This document shows, in pieces, positions 1-8,405 of a DNA stretch of 64,000 bases. The position numbers were made by a program, and so were the translations under genes. How positions within the stretch are numbered: position 1 is the first letter of the stretch; the number at the start of each line of letters is the position of its first letter. The notes under the pieces are model-generated. The model saw only the letters and a list, made by a program, of their open reading frames with translations, ran no database searches and was not told where the DNA came from. The stretch is from an uncultured Prevotella sp. (GTDB taxonomy: Bacteria > Bacteroidota > Bacteroidia > Bacteroidales > Bacteroidaceae): assembly GCA_905196835.1 (NCBI GenBank), contig CAJJWN010000016.1, positions 1 to 64,000 of the forward strand, written 5' to 3'.

Positions 1-53
1 TAATAATATATTATATATTTATATATATATAAATATATAATATAAATATTAAA
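1..53. repeat. AT-only palindromic stretch
   Basis: Almost pure TA/AT sequence able to fold on itself, built from TATATA and AATATT blocks. It lies at the window edge, so its gene context is unknown. It may be the flexible, easily melted end of an upstream intergenic region. No gene is supported in 1-138. Confidence 0.5.
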
Positions 54-138
54 TTGATGTTATGCCCGCAATGTCTCGCCGCAATATGTACAATTGTCAT
101 CTGTAATTGTAATTGCGTAAGCGCATGAACATAAACAA

Positions 139-170
139 AACCGGCGGAAGGACATTCGCCTCCGCCGGTT
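139..170 (-). terminator. terminator of galE
   Basis: On the minus strand, 28 bases after the galE stop, AACCGGCGGAGG pairs with the complementary TTCCGCCGGTT arm around an 8-base loop and is followed by a T-rich stretch (TTTTGTTTAT). This is the form of a factor-independent terminator. Confidence 0.75.
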
Positions 171-198
171 GCAACATAAACAAGCCTATACAAGACCC

Positions 199-1242
199 TT
201 AGGCTTTCTTCGCCTCCTCGTCAAGCTTCACCTGCCATTTCCATGCAGAGCGCAGGGTGTCTTCAAGGCTGGTCTCGGCCTTCCATCCCAGTACGGTGTT
301 GGCCTTGGTCGGGTCGGCCCATACTTTCTCGATGTCGCCCTCGCGGCGAGGAGCGTATTCCCAGTTAACCTTAACGCCTGTGGCCTTCTCAAAGCCTTCT
401 ACCACTTCGAGCGTGCTCACGCCCCGGCCTGTGCCGATGTTAAAGATTTCCACCGCGTCGGTGCCTTCCTTGTCGAGTACGCGCTCCATGGCCTTGACGT
501 GAGCCTTTGCCAGGTCTACCACATAGATGTAGTCGCGTATGCAGGTGCCGTCAGGGGTATTGTAGTCGTTGCCAAATATTTTGAGTTGCTTGCGTATTCC
601 GATGGCCGTCTGCGTTACGAACGGTATGAGGTTCATCGGCACTCCGTTGGGCAGCTCGCCGATGTAAGCCGTCGGATGCGCGCCAATCGGGTTGAAGTAT
701 CTTAAGATTACAGACTTAATCGGGGCGCCGCTATGTATGTAGTCCTGTATTATTTCCTCGTTTACCTGCTTCGTGTTGCCGTAAGGGCTTAGTGCTTTCT
801 GTATCGGCGCATCCTCGGTCACGGGCAGATGCTCGGGCGAAGGCTGGCCGTACACCGTGCAGCTCGACGAGAATATTATGCCCTTCACGCCGTACTTAGG
901 CATCAGCTCGAGGATGTTCAGCAGGCTGGTTATGTTGTTGCGGTAATACATCAGAGGCTTCTGCACGCTCTCGCCTACGGCCTTGCTCGCCGCGAAATGT
1001 ATTATGCCCTTGATGTCGCCGTACTTGGCAAAGACGGCGTCCATGGCCGCCAGGTCGCAGCAGTCCACCTGTTCGAAAGCCGGACGCACGCCTGTGATTT
1101 TCTCTATCCCGTCTACCACGTCGGCCTTCGAGTTTGAAAGGTTGTCCACGATTACGACCTTATACCCAGCCTGTTGCAGCTCCACTACCGTATGCGAACC
1201 GATAAAGCCGGTGCCGCCTGTAACCAAAATTGTCTGTTTCAT
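199..1242 (-). CDS. galE: UDP-glucose 4-epimerase
   Basis: 347-residue short-chain dehydrogenase/reductase enzyme that interconverts UDP-glucose and UDP-galactose in the cytoplasm, supplying galactose for sugar catabolism and cell-surface glycans. The N-terminus shows the NAD-binding Rossmann motif TGGTGFIGSH, and mid-protein the catalytic SSSCTVYG...YGNTK (Ser plus YxxxK). Length and layout are typical of GalE. It is a single-gene unit: a Bacteroidetes promoter lies just upstream and a terminator hairpin just downstream. The start is the first Met, right before the dinucleotide-binding strand. Sister SDR epimerases are possible, but the sequence reads as canonical GalE. Confidence 0.95.
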   Translation of the reverse strand: MKQTILVTGGTGFIGSHTVVELQQAGYKVVIVDNLSNSKADVVDGIEKITGVRPAFEQVDCCDLAAMDAVFAKYGDIKGIIHFAASKAVGESVQKPLMYYRNNITSLLNILELMPKYGVKGIIFSSSCTVYGQPSPEHLPVTEDAPIQKALSPYGNTKQVNEEIIQDYIHSGAPIKSVILRYFNPIGAHPTAYIGELPNGVPMNLIPFVTQTAIGIRKQLKIFGNDYNTPDGTCIRDYIYVVDLAKAHVKAMERVLDKEGTDAVEIFNIGTGRGVSTLEVVEGFEKATGVKVNWEYAPRREGDIEKVWADPTKANTVLGWKAETSLEDTLRSAWKWQVKLDEEAKKA

Positions 1243-1272
1243 AGTTTTCTGATAATTATATTCGTCTAAATC

Positions 1273-1306
1273 GCAAAAGTAGTTAAAATCAGTGTCTTTT
1301 CAAAAA
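1273..1306 (-). promoter_or_regulatory. Bacteroidetes-type promoter of galE
   Basis: On the minus strand TACTTTTGC (1273-1281) fits the -7 consensus TAnnTTTG, and a TTTTTG block (1301-1306) lies 19 bases upstream in the -33 position. The start codon of galE is about 30 bases downstream. Confidence 0.7.
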
Positions 1307-1384
1307 ATATACGTACAAAAAAGATAAAATGCGCAATAAATCATGCAAAGCAAAGCCAATAAACCATGCCAACCCTCCCCATAA

Positions 1385-1421
1385 AAACAAAAACGGGGGC
1401 AAAGCTTGCCGCTTTACCCCC
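1385..1421 (-). terminator. terminator of the rnf operon
   Basis: After the rnfA stop on the minus strand, an 11-bp stem (GGGGGTAAAGC with GCTTTGCCCCC) closes on a 5-base loop and is followed by GTTTTTGTTTTT. It is a strong intrinsic terminator and marks the 3' end of the rseC-rnfBCDGEA transcript. Confidence 0.85.
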
Positions 1422-1444
1422 TGCTCCTTTGCATAATATCAAGC

Positions 1445-2047
1445 TCAATTCAGCCCAAAGAGCTCCCTCAAACCGCCGTCAACACCAGAGAAGCCCATGA
1501 ATGCGAGGCTCAACAGGCCTGCCGTGACAAGCACTATTGCCATGCCGCGCATCCCCTTGGGTATGCTTACCATGGCCAGCTGCTCGCGTATTCCGGCGAA
1601 AACCACCAATGCTACGGCAAAGCCTACGGCCGTGGAGAAGGCATAGACCACGCTCTGAATGAGCGAAAAGTCCTTCTGTATAACCAGGATTGCAACGCCA
1701 AGCACGGCGCAGTTGGTGGTGATTAGCGGCAGGTAGATGCCGAGTGCCTGGTATAGCGCAGGCGACACCTTCTTCAATATAATCTCAACCATCTGCACCA
1801 ACGCGGCTATAACGAGTATGAAGGCTATCGTCTGGAGGTATTGCAGCCCCATGGGGTTGAGGATGTATATCTGCACGAGATACGTCACTATGGTTGAAAG
1901 GGTGAGCACGAAAGCCACGGCCGCGCCCATGCCGAGCGATGTCGAAATCTTTTGCGACACGCCGAGGAACGGGCAGATGCCAAGGAATTGTGACAACACG
2001 ATGTTGTTCACAAATATCGCCGAGATGAAAATCAGTAAGTATTCCAT
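1445..2047 (-). CDS. rnfA: Rnf electron transport complex subunit RnfA
   Basis: 200-residue integral membrane protein of the RnfABCDGE complex, which couples electron flow between ferredoxin and NAD to ion movement across the cytoplasmic membrane. Six hydrophobic segments are visible. The N-terminus (MEYLLIFISAIFVNNIVLSQ...GICPFLG) and the LPLITTNCAVLGVA stretch are RnfA/NqrE hallmarks; the conserved Cys residues in these two segments hold the intramembrane iron-sulfur centre in the family. It is the last gene of the operon, 3 bases after rnfE, with the terminator immediately downstream. Confidence 0.93.
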   Translation of the reverse strand: MEYLLIFISAIFVNNIVLSQFLGICPFLGVSQKISTSLGMGAAVAFVLTLSTIVTYLVQIYILNPMGLQYLQTIAFILVIAALVQMVEIILKKVSPALYQALGIYLPLITTNCAVLGVAILVIQKDFSLIQSVVYAFSTAVGFAVALVVFAGIREQLAMVSIPKGMRGMAIVLVTAGLLSLAFMGFSGVDGGLRELFGLN

Positions 2048-2050
2048 AAA

Positions 2051-2635
2051 TTACGCTTTCTTAAACCTGTTAACTATTGCAATCAGATACCCCAAAGTGA
2101 TGAACGCACCCGGAGGCAAGATGAAGAGAAGCATGTTGCTCGTTTCGGGCAACAACGCCATACCGAATATAGAACCTGCTCCGAGCAGCTCGCGCACCGC
2201 ACCGAGCAGCGTCAACGCCACGCTGAATCCAAGCCCCATGCCGGCCCCGTCGAACAGGCTTTCCACCGGCCCGTGGTTGCAGGCAAAGGCTTCGGCACGT
2301 CCAAGGATGATGCAGTTTACCACGATAAGCGGTATGTAAAGGCCGAGCGTGGCGTAGATGGCAGGCACGTAAGCCTGCATCAGCATCTGCAATATAGTGA
2401 CAAATGACGCGATTACAACCACGAAAACGGGTATGCGCACCATGTCGGGCGTTAGGTTCTTGATAAGTGAAATAACCAAGTTGGAGCATATCAGCACGAA
2501 CGTCGTAGCCAGTCCCATCGACAGGCCGTTCATGGCCGACGTGGTGGTAGCCAGCGTAGGGCACATTCCAAGGAGGAGCACAAACGTAGGGTTCTCCTTT
2601 ACTATGCCGTTAATCAATATCTTTATGTAATTCAT
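2051..2635 (-). CDS. rnfE: Rnf electron transport complex subunit RnfE
   Basis: 194-residue membrane subunit homologous to RnfA and NqrD, with about six transmembrane helices. The sequence NPTFVLLLGMCPTLATT and the later LYIPLIVVNCIILGRAEAFA are the paired Cys-containing family motifs that, with RnfA, coordinate the membrane-embedded iron-sulfur cluster. It sits between rnfG and rnfA, the usual order in Bacteroidales rnf operons. Confidence 0.93.
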   Translation of the reverse strand: MNYIKILINGIVKENPTFVLLLGMCPTLATTTSAMNGLSMGLATTFVLICSNLVISLIKNLTPDMVRIPVFVVVIASFVTILQMLMQAYVPAIYATLGLYIPLIVVNCIILGRAEAFACNHGPVESLFDGAGMGLGFSVALTLLGAVRELLGAGSIFGMALLPETSNMLLFILPPGAFITLGYLIAIVNRFKKA

Positions 2636-2667
2636 TGCTTCTGCATTTTAATTATGATGAAACATGT

Positions 2668-3285
2668 TCAATGCTTGCCCGTTGCGCCGGTATGCGCGTC
2701 TACGGGCACAGACTTGTATGCCTGGTAAGCCTGGGTTACGGCCAGGAGGAAGGCGCGGCTCGTAATGGTGGACGCCGTTATGGCGTCAATGTCGCCCCCG
2801 TCCTTCTTTACGGTAAGCTTGTCCGTAGCCGGACTCTTGCCTATTATGCACCCCTTGCCGTCCTTCTGAAACCATTTGTCGGCCTTTGCACCAAGCCCCG
2901 GGGTCTCCGCGTGCTGCAATACGGTGTATCCGAGGATTTTCCCGTCAGTGTCAAAACCCACCAGCACCTTCAAGTCTCCGCCAAATCCACCGGCCGTACT
3001 CTCCACGGCTGCGCCCAGCGGAACTTTGTCCGCGCCTACGGCTTCATGTATCACGAACGTCGTTTCCTTGCCTGCAACGTTCTGCTTTACGGTATCATCC
3101 TTGGCTACGGTCAGCTCAACGCCGCCCATTACGGCCTTTATTCCGTCGGCAAGTGTCTTCTCTGCCTGAAGCTTTATCGGCTCTTCGGTCACATGGTTGA
3201 CGTATGCCAGTATGCTGCCCGTTACCAGGGCCACGCCCACGAGCACAACCACCATGTTGGTTATAGTAGATTCCAGCTTTTTCAT
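2668..3285 (-). CDS. rnfG: Rnf complex FMN-carrying subunit RnfG
   Basis: 205-residue protein with one N-terminal membrane anchor (about residues 10-30) and an extracytoplasmic FMN-binding domain. The motif DAITASTITSRAF near residue 165 is the flavin-attachment site; in this family a Thr carries FMN as a phosphoester. The usual S-G-A-T core is here T-A-S-T, a variant that still keeps the acceptor Thr. It passes electrons across the membrane within the Rnf complex. The start overlaps the end of rnfD by four bases (ATGA-type coupling), so the two are probably co-translated. Confidence 0.92.
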   Translation of the reverse strand: MKKLESTITNMVVVLVGVALVTGSILAYVNHVTEEPIKLQAEKTLADGIKAVMGGVELTVAKDDTVKQNVAGKETTFVIHEAVGADKVPLGAAVESTAGGFGGDLKVLVGFDTDGKILGYTVLQHAETPGLGAKADKWFQKDGKGCIIGKSPATDKLTVKKDGGDIDAITASTITSRAFLLAVTQAYQAYKSVPVDAHTGATGKH

Positions 3286-4289
3286 TTTCCTTCCTCCTTT
3301 GCTATTTCGCCAAAACGCTTCGGCTTCACGTATGTATTGATAAGCGGGGTCAACGCGTTCATTATGAGAATGGCGAACGACATGCCCTCTGGATATGAGC
3401 CCCAGTTTCGTATAACGACCGTAAGGAAACCGATGGACACACCGTAAATGAGCTGCCCCTTATGCGTCATGGGCGACGTTACGTAATCGGTAGCCATGAA
3501 GATTGCGCCAAGCATGAGTCCGCCGCTAAGCAACGTAGCCACCGGGTTGGCGTAAACGGGGTTGGCAAGGTGCAGAAGTCCGCTGAAAACGAACACCGTG
3601 GCGAGGATGCTTACAGGTATGTGCCATGTTATGATTTTCTTCCAAAGCATGTATGCCAAGCCTATAAGGAGTGCAAGGGCGCACACCTCGCCGATACATC
3701 CGGCACCGTTGTTCAGTCCGGGGTTGCCGAGCAGCAGGGACATAGAGCTCGGAAGCTGCTCCAATACGGAAGCGTCGCCAGTCTTTATAGCCGTTTTCAT
3801 AATGCTCAAAGGCGTCGCGGCGGTCTGAGCATCGACGTAAGAAGCAAGCTGACCGGCCACCGGCCACGACGTCATCTGCGCCGGGAACGAAGCCAGAAGG
3901 AAGCAACGGCCTACCAGCGCAGGGTTGAACGGATTGCAGCCAAGGCCTCCGAAAGTCATCTTGCCGATGCCTATTGCCACCAGCGCGCCTATGATTACAA
4001 TCCACACGGGAAGGTTGGAAGGCAGGTTGAAGCCAAGCAGCAGCCCCGTCAACATGGCCGAACCGTCCATAATGGTTGGCCGCCTTTTCAACATATATTT
4101 GGTTATCGCCCACTCGAAGAACACACATGCGGCCACGCTTGACGCACAGACCACCACCGAGCCTAACCCGAAATAAAGGAAAGACACGAGCAACGCCGGC
4201 ACCAAGGCTATGATTACGCCGTACATGTTGCGCTCCACGCTATCAGTACCATGCGCGTGCGGCGATAATGAAACTATCAATTTGCTCAT
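3282..4289 (-). CDS. rnfD: Rnf complex membrane flavoprotein RnfD
   Basis: 335-residue polytopic membrane subunit (RnfD/NqrB family) with about nine hydrophobic helices. The motif DAQTAATPLS near residue 155 matches the covalent FMN attachment loop (usually SGATPL), again with the acceptor Thr kept. The opening LIVSLSPHAHGTDSVERNMYG is typical of RnfD. It works with RnfG in moving electrons and ions. It overlaps rnfG by four bases and follows rnfC by 31. Confidence 0.93.
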   Translation of the reverse strand: MSKLIVSLSPHAHGTDSVERNMYGVIIALVPALLVSFLYFGLGSVVVCASSVAACVFFEWAITKYMLKRRPTIMDGSAMLTGLLLGFNLPSNLPVWIVIIGALVAIGIGKMTFGGLGCNPFNPALVGRCFLLASFPAQMTSWPVAGQLASYVDAQTAATPLSIMKTAIKTGDASVLEQLPSSMSLLLGNPGLNNGAGCIGEVCALALLIGLAYMLWKKIITWHIPVSILATVFVFSGLLHLANPVYANPVATLLSGGLMLGAIFMATDYVTSPMTHKGQLIYGVSIGFLTVVIRNWGSYPEGMSFAILIMNALTPLINTYVKPKRFGEIAKEEGK

Positions 4290-4320
4290 TTTCTTGTTAC
4301 TTTTTTATATAAATAGTTTG

Positions 4321-5673
4321 TTATTTCTTCGCGTTGCGCGCCCTTATCAAGCCCATCACCGTGCTCTTGCCGAGCCTTATGTTGTCAAGCATCGGGCGGT
4401 GGGCAGGGCACGTAAACTGGCAAGAACCGCACTCTATGCACGACGTTACGCCTGCCGCCTCGACCTTCTCCCAGTCGTGCAGCGCGCTGGCCGTAGCCAA
4501 GAGGTAAGGCTCAAGCCCCATGGGGCAGACGCTTACACACTTCGCACACCTGATGCAAGGCTGCACCGGCTTGCGCTTTGCGTCGTCTCCGCTAAGAATG
4601 GTGACGCTGTTCGTTCCTTTACATATCGGCACCTCAACCGACGTAAGCGCCTTTCCCATCATCGGGCCACCAGCCAGCAGCTTGTTATCGCCTTCCGGCA
4701 TACCTCCGCACTCGTCGATAAGGTCAATCATCGGGGTGCCCATGCGCACGAGGAAGTTGCTTGGCCTCTCGAGCCTCTTGCCCGTAACGGTGGTGTAACG
4801 CTCGAACAAGGGCTTGTTCTTCATCACCGCCTGATACACGGCGAAGGCCGTACCAACGTTCTGCACCACGGCTCCTACATTTACGGGTATGGCCGGAGGA
4901 GCGGGCACCTGGCGGCGGATTACTGCGTCAACGAGCTGCTTCTCGCCGCCCTGCGGATATTTCTTAGCCAGCGGAACTATCTCGATGTCGTCCCGCCCTG
5001 CAATCTTTTCCTCAAACAAAGCTATGGCTTGGGGCTTGTTTTCTTCGATGCCAATGTAGCCTTTCGCCACCTTCACCGCCTTCATAAGCAACTCCAGACC
5101 TACGAGGATTTCGTCGGCGTGCTCCATCATCAGCCTGTAATCAGACGTGATGTAAGGCTCGCACTCCACTCCGTTCAGTATTACGCACTCGGCCTTAGCC
5201 GTAGGCGGAGGGCACAACTTGATGAATGTTGGGAAGCCTGCGCCGCCCATGCCGGTAACGCCGGCCTTCTTCACGCACTCTATTATTTCCTCCGGTGTCA
5301 GTTCGGGGTGGCCCTCCAGCGTCTCGAGCTTGTCCGAGCGGTCTATGCTTTCCTCCCATTCGTCGCCCTCAACCTTTACTATTATTGCCGGTTTGCGGTA
5401 ACCCGTGGCATCCACGGCCTCGTCTATTTTAAGCACCGTGCCCGATACTGACGAGTATATAGGCGCAGAAACGAAACCTCCGGCCTCGGCCAAGAGCGTG
5501 CCTACCTTCACCTTGTCACCCTTCTTAACCACCGGTTTGGCCGGTGCTCCGATATGTTGCGAGAGGGGGAATATGGCCTGCTGTGGCAGTTTGGCTATTT
5601 GTGTAGCCGCATCTGAAGACAACTTGTTCTCTTCCGGGTGTATTCCTCCTATCCTGAAAGTCCTGAGTTTCAT
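4321..5673 (-). CDS. rnfC: Rnf complex NADH/ferredoxin subunit RnfC
   Basis: 450-residue membrane-associated subunit that binds NAD(H), FMN and iron-sulfur clusters. The N-terminal barrel-sandwich stretch (GDKVKVGTLLAEAGG) and the central GMGGAGFPTF Rossmann-like segment belong to the RnfC/NuoF fold. Two 4Fe-4S motifs lie near the C-terminus: CIRCAKCVSVCP and CIECGSCQFTCP. It lacks the long repetitive tail of enterobacterial RsxC. The start overlaps the end of rnfB by four bases. Confidence 0.95.
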   Translation of the reverse strand: MKLRTFRIGGIHPEENKLSSDAATQIAKLPQQAIFPLSQHIGAPAKPVVKKGDKVKVGTLLAEAGGFVSAPIYSSVSGTVLKIDEAVDATGYRKPAIIVKVEGDEWEESIDRSDKLETLEGHPELTPEEIIECVKKAGVTGMGGAGFPTFIKLCPPPTAKAECVILNGVECEPYITSDYRLMMEHADEILVGLELLMKAVKVAKGYIGIEENKPQAIALFEEKIAGRDDIEIVPLAKKYPQGGEKQLVDAVIRRQVPAPPAIPVNVGAVVQNVGTAFAVYQAVMKNKPLFERYTTVTGKRLERPSNFLVRMGTPMIDLIDECGGMPEGDNKLLAGGPMMGKALTSVEVPICKGTNSVTILSGDDAKRKPVQPCIRCAKCVSVCPMGLEPYLLATASALHDWEKVEAAGVTSCIECGSCQFTCPAHRPMLDNIRLGKSTVMGLIRARNAKK

Positions 5674-6569
5674 ACTTTTACCTCCTCTTGTTTAGGTTTT
5701 ACGTCAGCCGTTTCCTGCGCGTCGGCAACCGCTTTTGGCCTTGGCGCGGGGAAGTTTACGGCTATGATTGCGTGCGTGGGACATGCCTCGACACACTTGC
5801 GGCACAGGCGGCACTTGTCCGGGTCGATGTATGACACGTTGTTCTCGATGGTTATCGCGCCAAACTGGCATTCCTTCTCGCACTTTCCACAACCTATGCA
5901 GGCCGCCTTGCAGGCCTTCATAGCTGCCGCGCCCTTGTCCTTGTTGACGCAACGCACGTACACGCGACGGCCTTTCACGCCCTTCTTGCGCAGCTCTATA
6001 ATGTGTCGCGGACAAGCCTTGGCGCACGCGCCGCAGCCCGTACACTTTTCTTCGTCCACTTCGGGAAGTCCCGTCTCGGGGTTGATTGTAATTGCACCGA
6101 AGGCGCACGCCTTGACGCAATCGCCGCAACCAAGGCATCCGTAGCCGCACGCCGTCTCGCCAGCACCGCACGAGTGCATGGCCGCACACGTGCGCAGCCC
6201 GTCATACCCGGCTATGCGCGGGCGCAGTTCACACGTGCCGTTGCAACGAACAACGGCCACCTTGGCCTCCGTATTTGCCACGGCCATGCCGAGCAAGTCG
6301 GCCACCTGCCCCATAACCGAAGCACCGCCAACAGGGCAATACAGCCCGTCGAGCGAGCCTGCGTCGGCCCCCTTCACCAAGGCGGCAGCCATGCCGGAGC
6401 AGCCGGGATAGCCGCATCCGCCGCAATTGGCGCCGGGCAGCAGGGCCGAGACCTGCGCCAGGCGCGGGTCTTCATGTACAGCGAATTTCTTGGAGCACAC
6501 GTACAGCACCACCGCCGAAACGAGCGCAATGCCTCCAAGAACGATTACTGCAATAAGGATAAAGTTCAT
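5670..6569 (-). CDS. rnfB: Rnf complex ferredoxin-like subunit RnfB
   Basis: 299-residue iron-sulfur electron-entry subunit. One N-terminal helix anchors it to the membrane; then comes the four-Cys motif NCGGCGYPGCSG...CPVGG of the family, followed by four CxxCxxCxxxC ferredoxin motifs (CGDCVKACAFG, CTGCGACAKACP, CIGCGKCEKECQ, CRLCRKCVEACP). It is longer than enterobacterial RsxB (about 190 residues) and closer to clostridial and Bacteroides RnfB. It is the first rnf gene proper, 62 bases after rseC. Confidence 0.95.
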   Translation of the reverse strand: MNFILIAVIVLGGIALVSAVVLYVCSKKFAVHEDPRLAQVSALLPGANCGGCGYPGCSGMAAALVKGADAGSLDGLYCPVGGASVMGQVADLLGMAVANTEAKVAVVRCNGTCELRPRIAGYDGLRTCAAMHSCGAGETACGYGCLGCGDCVKACAFGAITINPETGLPEVDEEKCTGCGACAKACPRHIIELRKKGVKGRRVYVRCVNKDKGAAAMKACKAACIGCGKCEKECQFGAITIENNVSYIDPDKCRLCRKCVEACPTHAIIAVNFPAPRPKAVADAQETADVKPKQEEVKV

Positions 6570-6630
6570 AAGTTTTGTATTTGTTTTAGTTGTTAATGGT
6601 TTTCCATGACTTGCCGAGCCGCAGGCCGCG

Positions 6631-7044
6631 CTACGTCTCTATCCTGAACGTAAGCCTCGAGCTTATCCTGCCGCGCAGAAGGTAAAGCAATATATAATAA
6701 GGTATAAGCGAAAGCAGCCCCGCCAACGCCGCCGCAGGCTCGCTGCCCGTAGCCGCCAAGACCGCGGCCAGCACAGCTATGACGACCGCAAGCGGGACGA
6801 CGGCACTCAACACCACCGCGAACATGCCTGCACGCTGCGACACAACCACCGTAACGCTGTCGCCAACGGAGCACCGACCGGTATAGTCGCCAAGCACGTC
6901 AACCGTCTTCTCCTTGCTCTCCGAGACGTGGCATCTGCCGGCAACCTTGCACGAAGCGCACGCCGACGACTGCACTATGCGCACGCGCGTGCGCCCTGCA
7001 TCCATATCCTCTACAACGCCACAATGCTTGATGTCTTTATTCAT
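6631..7044 (-). CDS. rseC: SoxR-reducing/RseC family protein
   Basis: 137-residue inner-membrane protein of the RseC family, commonly placed first in Bacteroidales rnf operons. The cytoplasmic N-terminal half has the family's Cys cluster (CG...SSACASCKVAGRC), and two hydrophobic segments follow (about residues 70-115). The reading frame is open a further 43 codons upstream, but that part overlaps the promoter and reads as noise, so MNKDIKHCG at 7044 was chosen. Its role in rnf assembly or redox sensing is inferred from family and position, not shown here. Confidence 0.85.
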   Translation of the reverse strand: MNKDIKHCGVVEDMDAGRTRVRIVQSSACASCKVAGRCHVSESKEKTVDVLGDYTGRCSVGDSVTVVVSQRAGMFAVVLSAVVPLAVVIAVLAAVLAATGSEPAAALAGLLSLIPYYILLYLLRGRISSRLTFRIET

Positions 7045-7083
7045 GTTGTTCACACAAGGTTTTGCAAACTCGACTTTGCAATT

Positions 7084-7116
7084 GCAAAAGTACCCAATAT
7101 TTTCAAAACACCAAAA
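7084..7116 (-). promoter_or_regulatory. promoter of the rseC-rnfBCDGEA operon
   Basis: Minus-strand TACTTTTGC (7084-7092) fits the -7 box and TTTTGG (7111-7116) lies 19 bases upstream as the -33 box. The transcript would begin about 35-40 bases before the rseC start. Confidence 0.7.
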
Positions 7117-7303
7117 GATTTGCAAATATTTGTATGAAAAAACGCATTGCAAACACCGCCGGAACGGCCGCAAAGCGCATAATGCCGCAATTCAGTTTGT
7201 CACGCGTAAAGGCCTATGCAGGTGCAAAGTGTCATTCCGAGAATGTCTGCATTTTCAGCCGAAACAGGTCGGCGAGACACGCCGTGACGGCCGTCTTGCG
7301 TAC

Positions 7304-7472
7304 AAAATGCCGCCTTTCACACCCTAAAACACGGCCAACCGCAGTATAAAAGGCCACCTTTTGCAACCGCAAAAGCCGTCTTTAAGGGCAACGAAGACGG
7401 TCTTTAAACCTGTCAAAGACGGTCTTTGACACCGATAAATACCGTCCAAAAGATGTTAAAACGCCGTATTTA
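7304..7472. repeat. 22-base-period quasi-palindrome array A
   Basis: Eight GC-cored, A/T-flanked units of the kind AAAGACGGTCTTT or AAAAGCCGTCTTT begin near 7304, 7326, 7348, 7371, 7393, 7415, 7437 and 7458, a spacing of 21-23 bases. The array fills the intergenic space between the divergent rseC-rnf operon and the ThiE-like gene. Related arrays occur near 11.6, 19.6 and 25.2 kb. Confidence 0.8.
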
Positions 7473-7650
7473 TTGCACAAATCGGTCATATAAAGCCGTA
7501 ACATCTTGTATTCCAGAGCGTTACGTTTGCACGCTTTTCCTCGCGTTTTTTCCGTCCGAAGCTGCAATATTTTTCACCAAGGCCGTTTTAAATGTTAAAA
7601 GAAATTCAGAAAGAAAGCTCAATGCCGCCACAGCTTACATTATGACACAC
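7473..7650. repeat. long intergenic repeat, copy 1
   Basis: Follows array A. It shares ordered blocks with copy 2 at 19767-19945: TTGCACAAAT, then GCGTTACGTTTGCACGCT, then GCGTTTTTTCCGTCCGAA, then AAATTCAGAAAGAAAGCTCA. No protein is supported in it. Confidence 0.7.
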
Positions 7651-7712
7651 GGCCAGACATGCCGCCAGGCGCACACGGGCGAGGCATGAAACAACTTTTA
7701 TCGGCAAATAGA

Positions 7713-7744
7713 TTGTAGGTTTATCATTTTTTTTATACATTTGC
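7713..7744 (+). promoter_or_regulatory. promoter of the ThiE-like gene
   Basis: TACATTTGC (7736-7744) as the -7 box with TTG (7713-7715) 20 bases upstream. The start codon lies 22 bases downstream. Confidence 0.65.
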
Positions 7745-7765
7745 ATTTGGAAAAAGAAATAAGCG

Positions 7766-8374
7766 ATGAAGCTCGTCATAATGACCCAACCTACATTCTT
7801 TGTAGAAGAAGACAAGATACTTACGGCCCTCTTCGAGGAAGGCATGGACTATCTGCACCTGTGCAAGCCCGGAGCCTCGCCTATGTATTCGGAACGCCTG
7901 CTGTCGCTTCTTCCTGAAATGTCGTACGGCAAGATTACCGTACACGACCATTATTATCTGAAAAACGAATACGGCCTGGCCGGCATACACCTTGACGGCG
8001 AGACACAGGAACCGCCCAAGGACTACAAGGGAAAGTACAGCCGCACATGCCATGACATTGCGACATTGGGAGCAATGAAGAAAAAGGCGGAATACGTTTT
8101 CCTCAGCAACACCTTCTGCAAAGGCACGAACAACGGCGGCGGCACGCCACGCACGCGCGCTGAACTTGAAGAGGCGGCTCGCCAGGGGCTCATAGACAAG
8201 CACGTGTACGCCATGGGCGGAGTGGAGCTTGACAACATCAAGGAGGCCAAGGAGCTGGGCTTCGGCGGCGTGGTGGTATGCGGCGACCTGTGGGACAAGT
8301 TCGACATACACAGCCAGCTCGACTACAAGGAGCTTATAAACTATTTCGAAAAGCTACGCAAAGCTGCATCATAA
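7766..8374 (+). CDS. thiamine phosphate synthase-like (ThiE/TenI fold) protein
   Basis: 202-residue TIM-barrel protein resembling the ThiE/TenI family, which joins thiazole and pyrimidine phosphates or aromatizes the thiazole in thiamine synthesis. Visible landmarks are YLHLCKPGASP after the first barrel strand, ITVHDHYYL, GIHLDGETQEPP and YAMGGVELDNI near the C-terminus. The pattern is looser than true ThiE, and no other thi gene is nearby, so the substrate is uncertain. Bacteroidetes often carry such orphan ThiE-like proteins. prs follows 31 bases downstream and may be co-transcribed. Confidence 0.7.
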   Translation: MKLVIMTQPTFFVEEDKILTALFEEGMDYLHLCKPGASPMYSERLLSLLPEMSYGKITVHDHYYLKNEYGLAGIHLDGETQEPPKDYKGKYSRTCHDIATLGAMKKKAEYVFLSNTFCKGTNNGGGTPRTRAELEEAARQGLIDKHVYAMGGVELDNIKEAKELGFGGVVVCGDLWDKFDIHSQLDYKELINYFEKLRKAAS

Positions 8375-8405
8375 GATACGAAACATAAAACATCAATAAG
8401 TCGAA

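Noticed and set aside
1..53. Replication origin or iteron region
   Set aside because: AT-rich and palindromic, but no DnaA boxes, no replication genes and truncated by the window edge.
4210..5451. A 413-codon plus-strand frame opposite rnfC
   Set aside because: Arg/His/Tyr-rich shadow of a well-supported gene on the other strand; no domain.
7304..7472. CRISPR array
   Set aside because: The repeat plus gap is only 22 bases, units differ from each other, there are no spacers of 30-40 bases and no cas genes.
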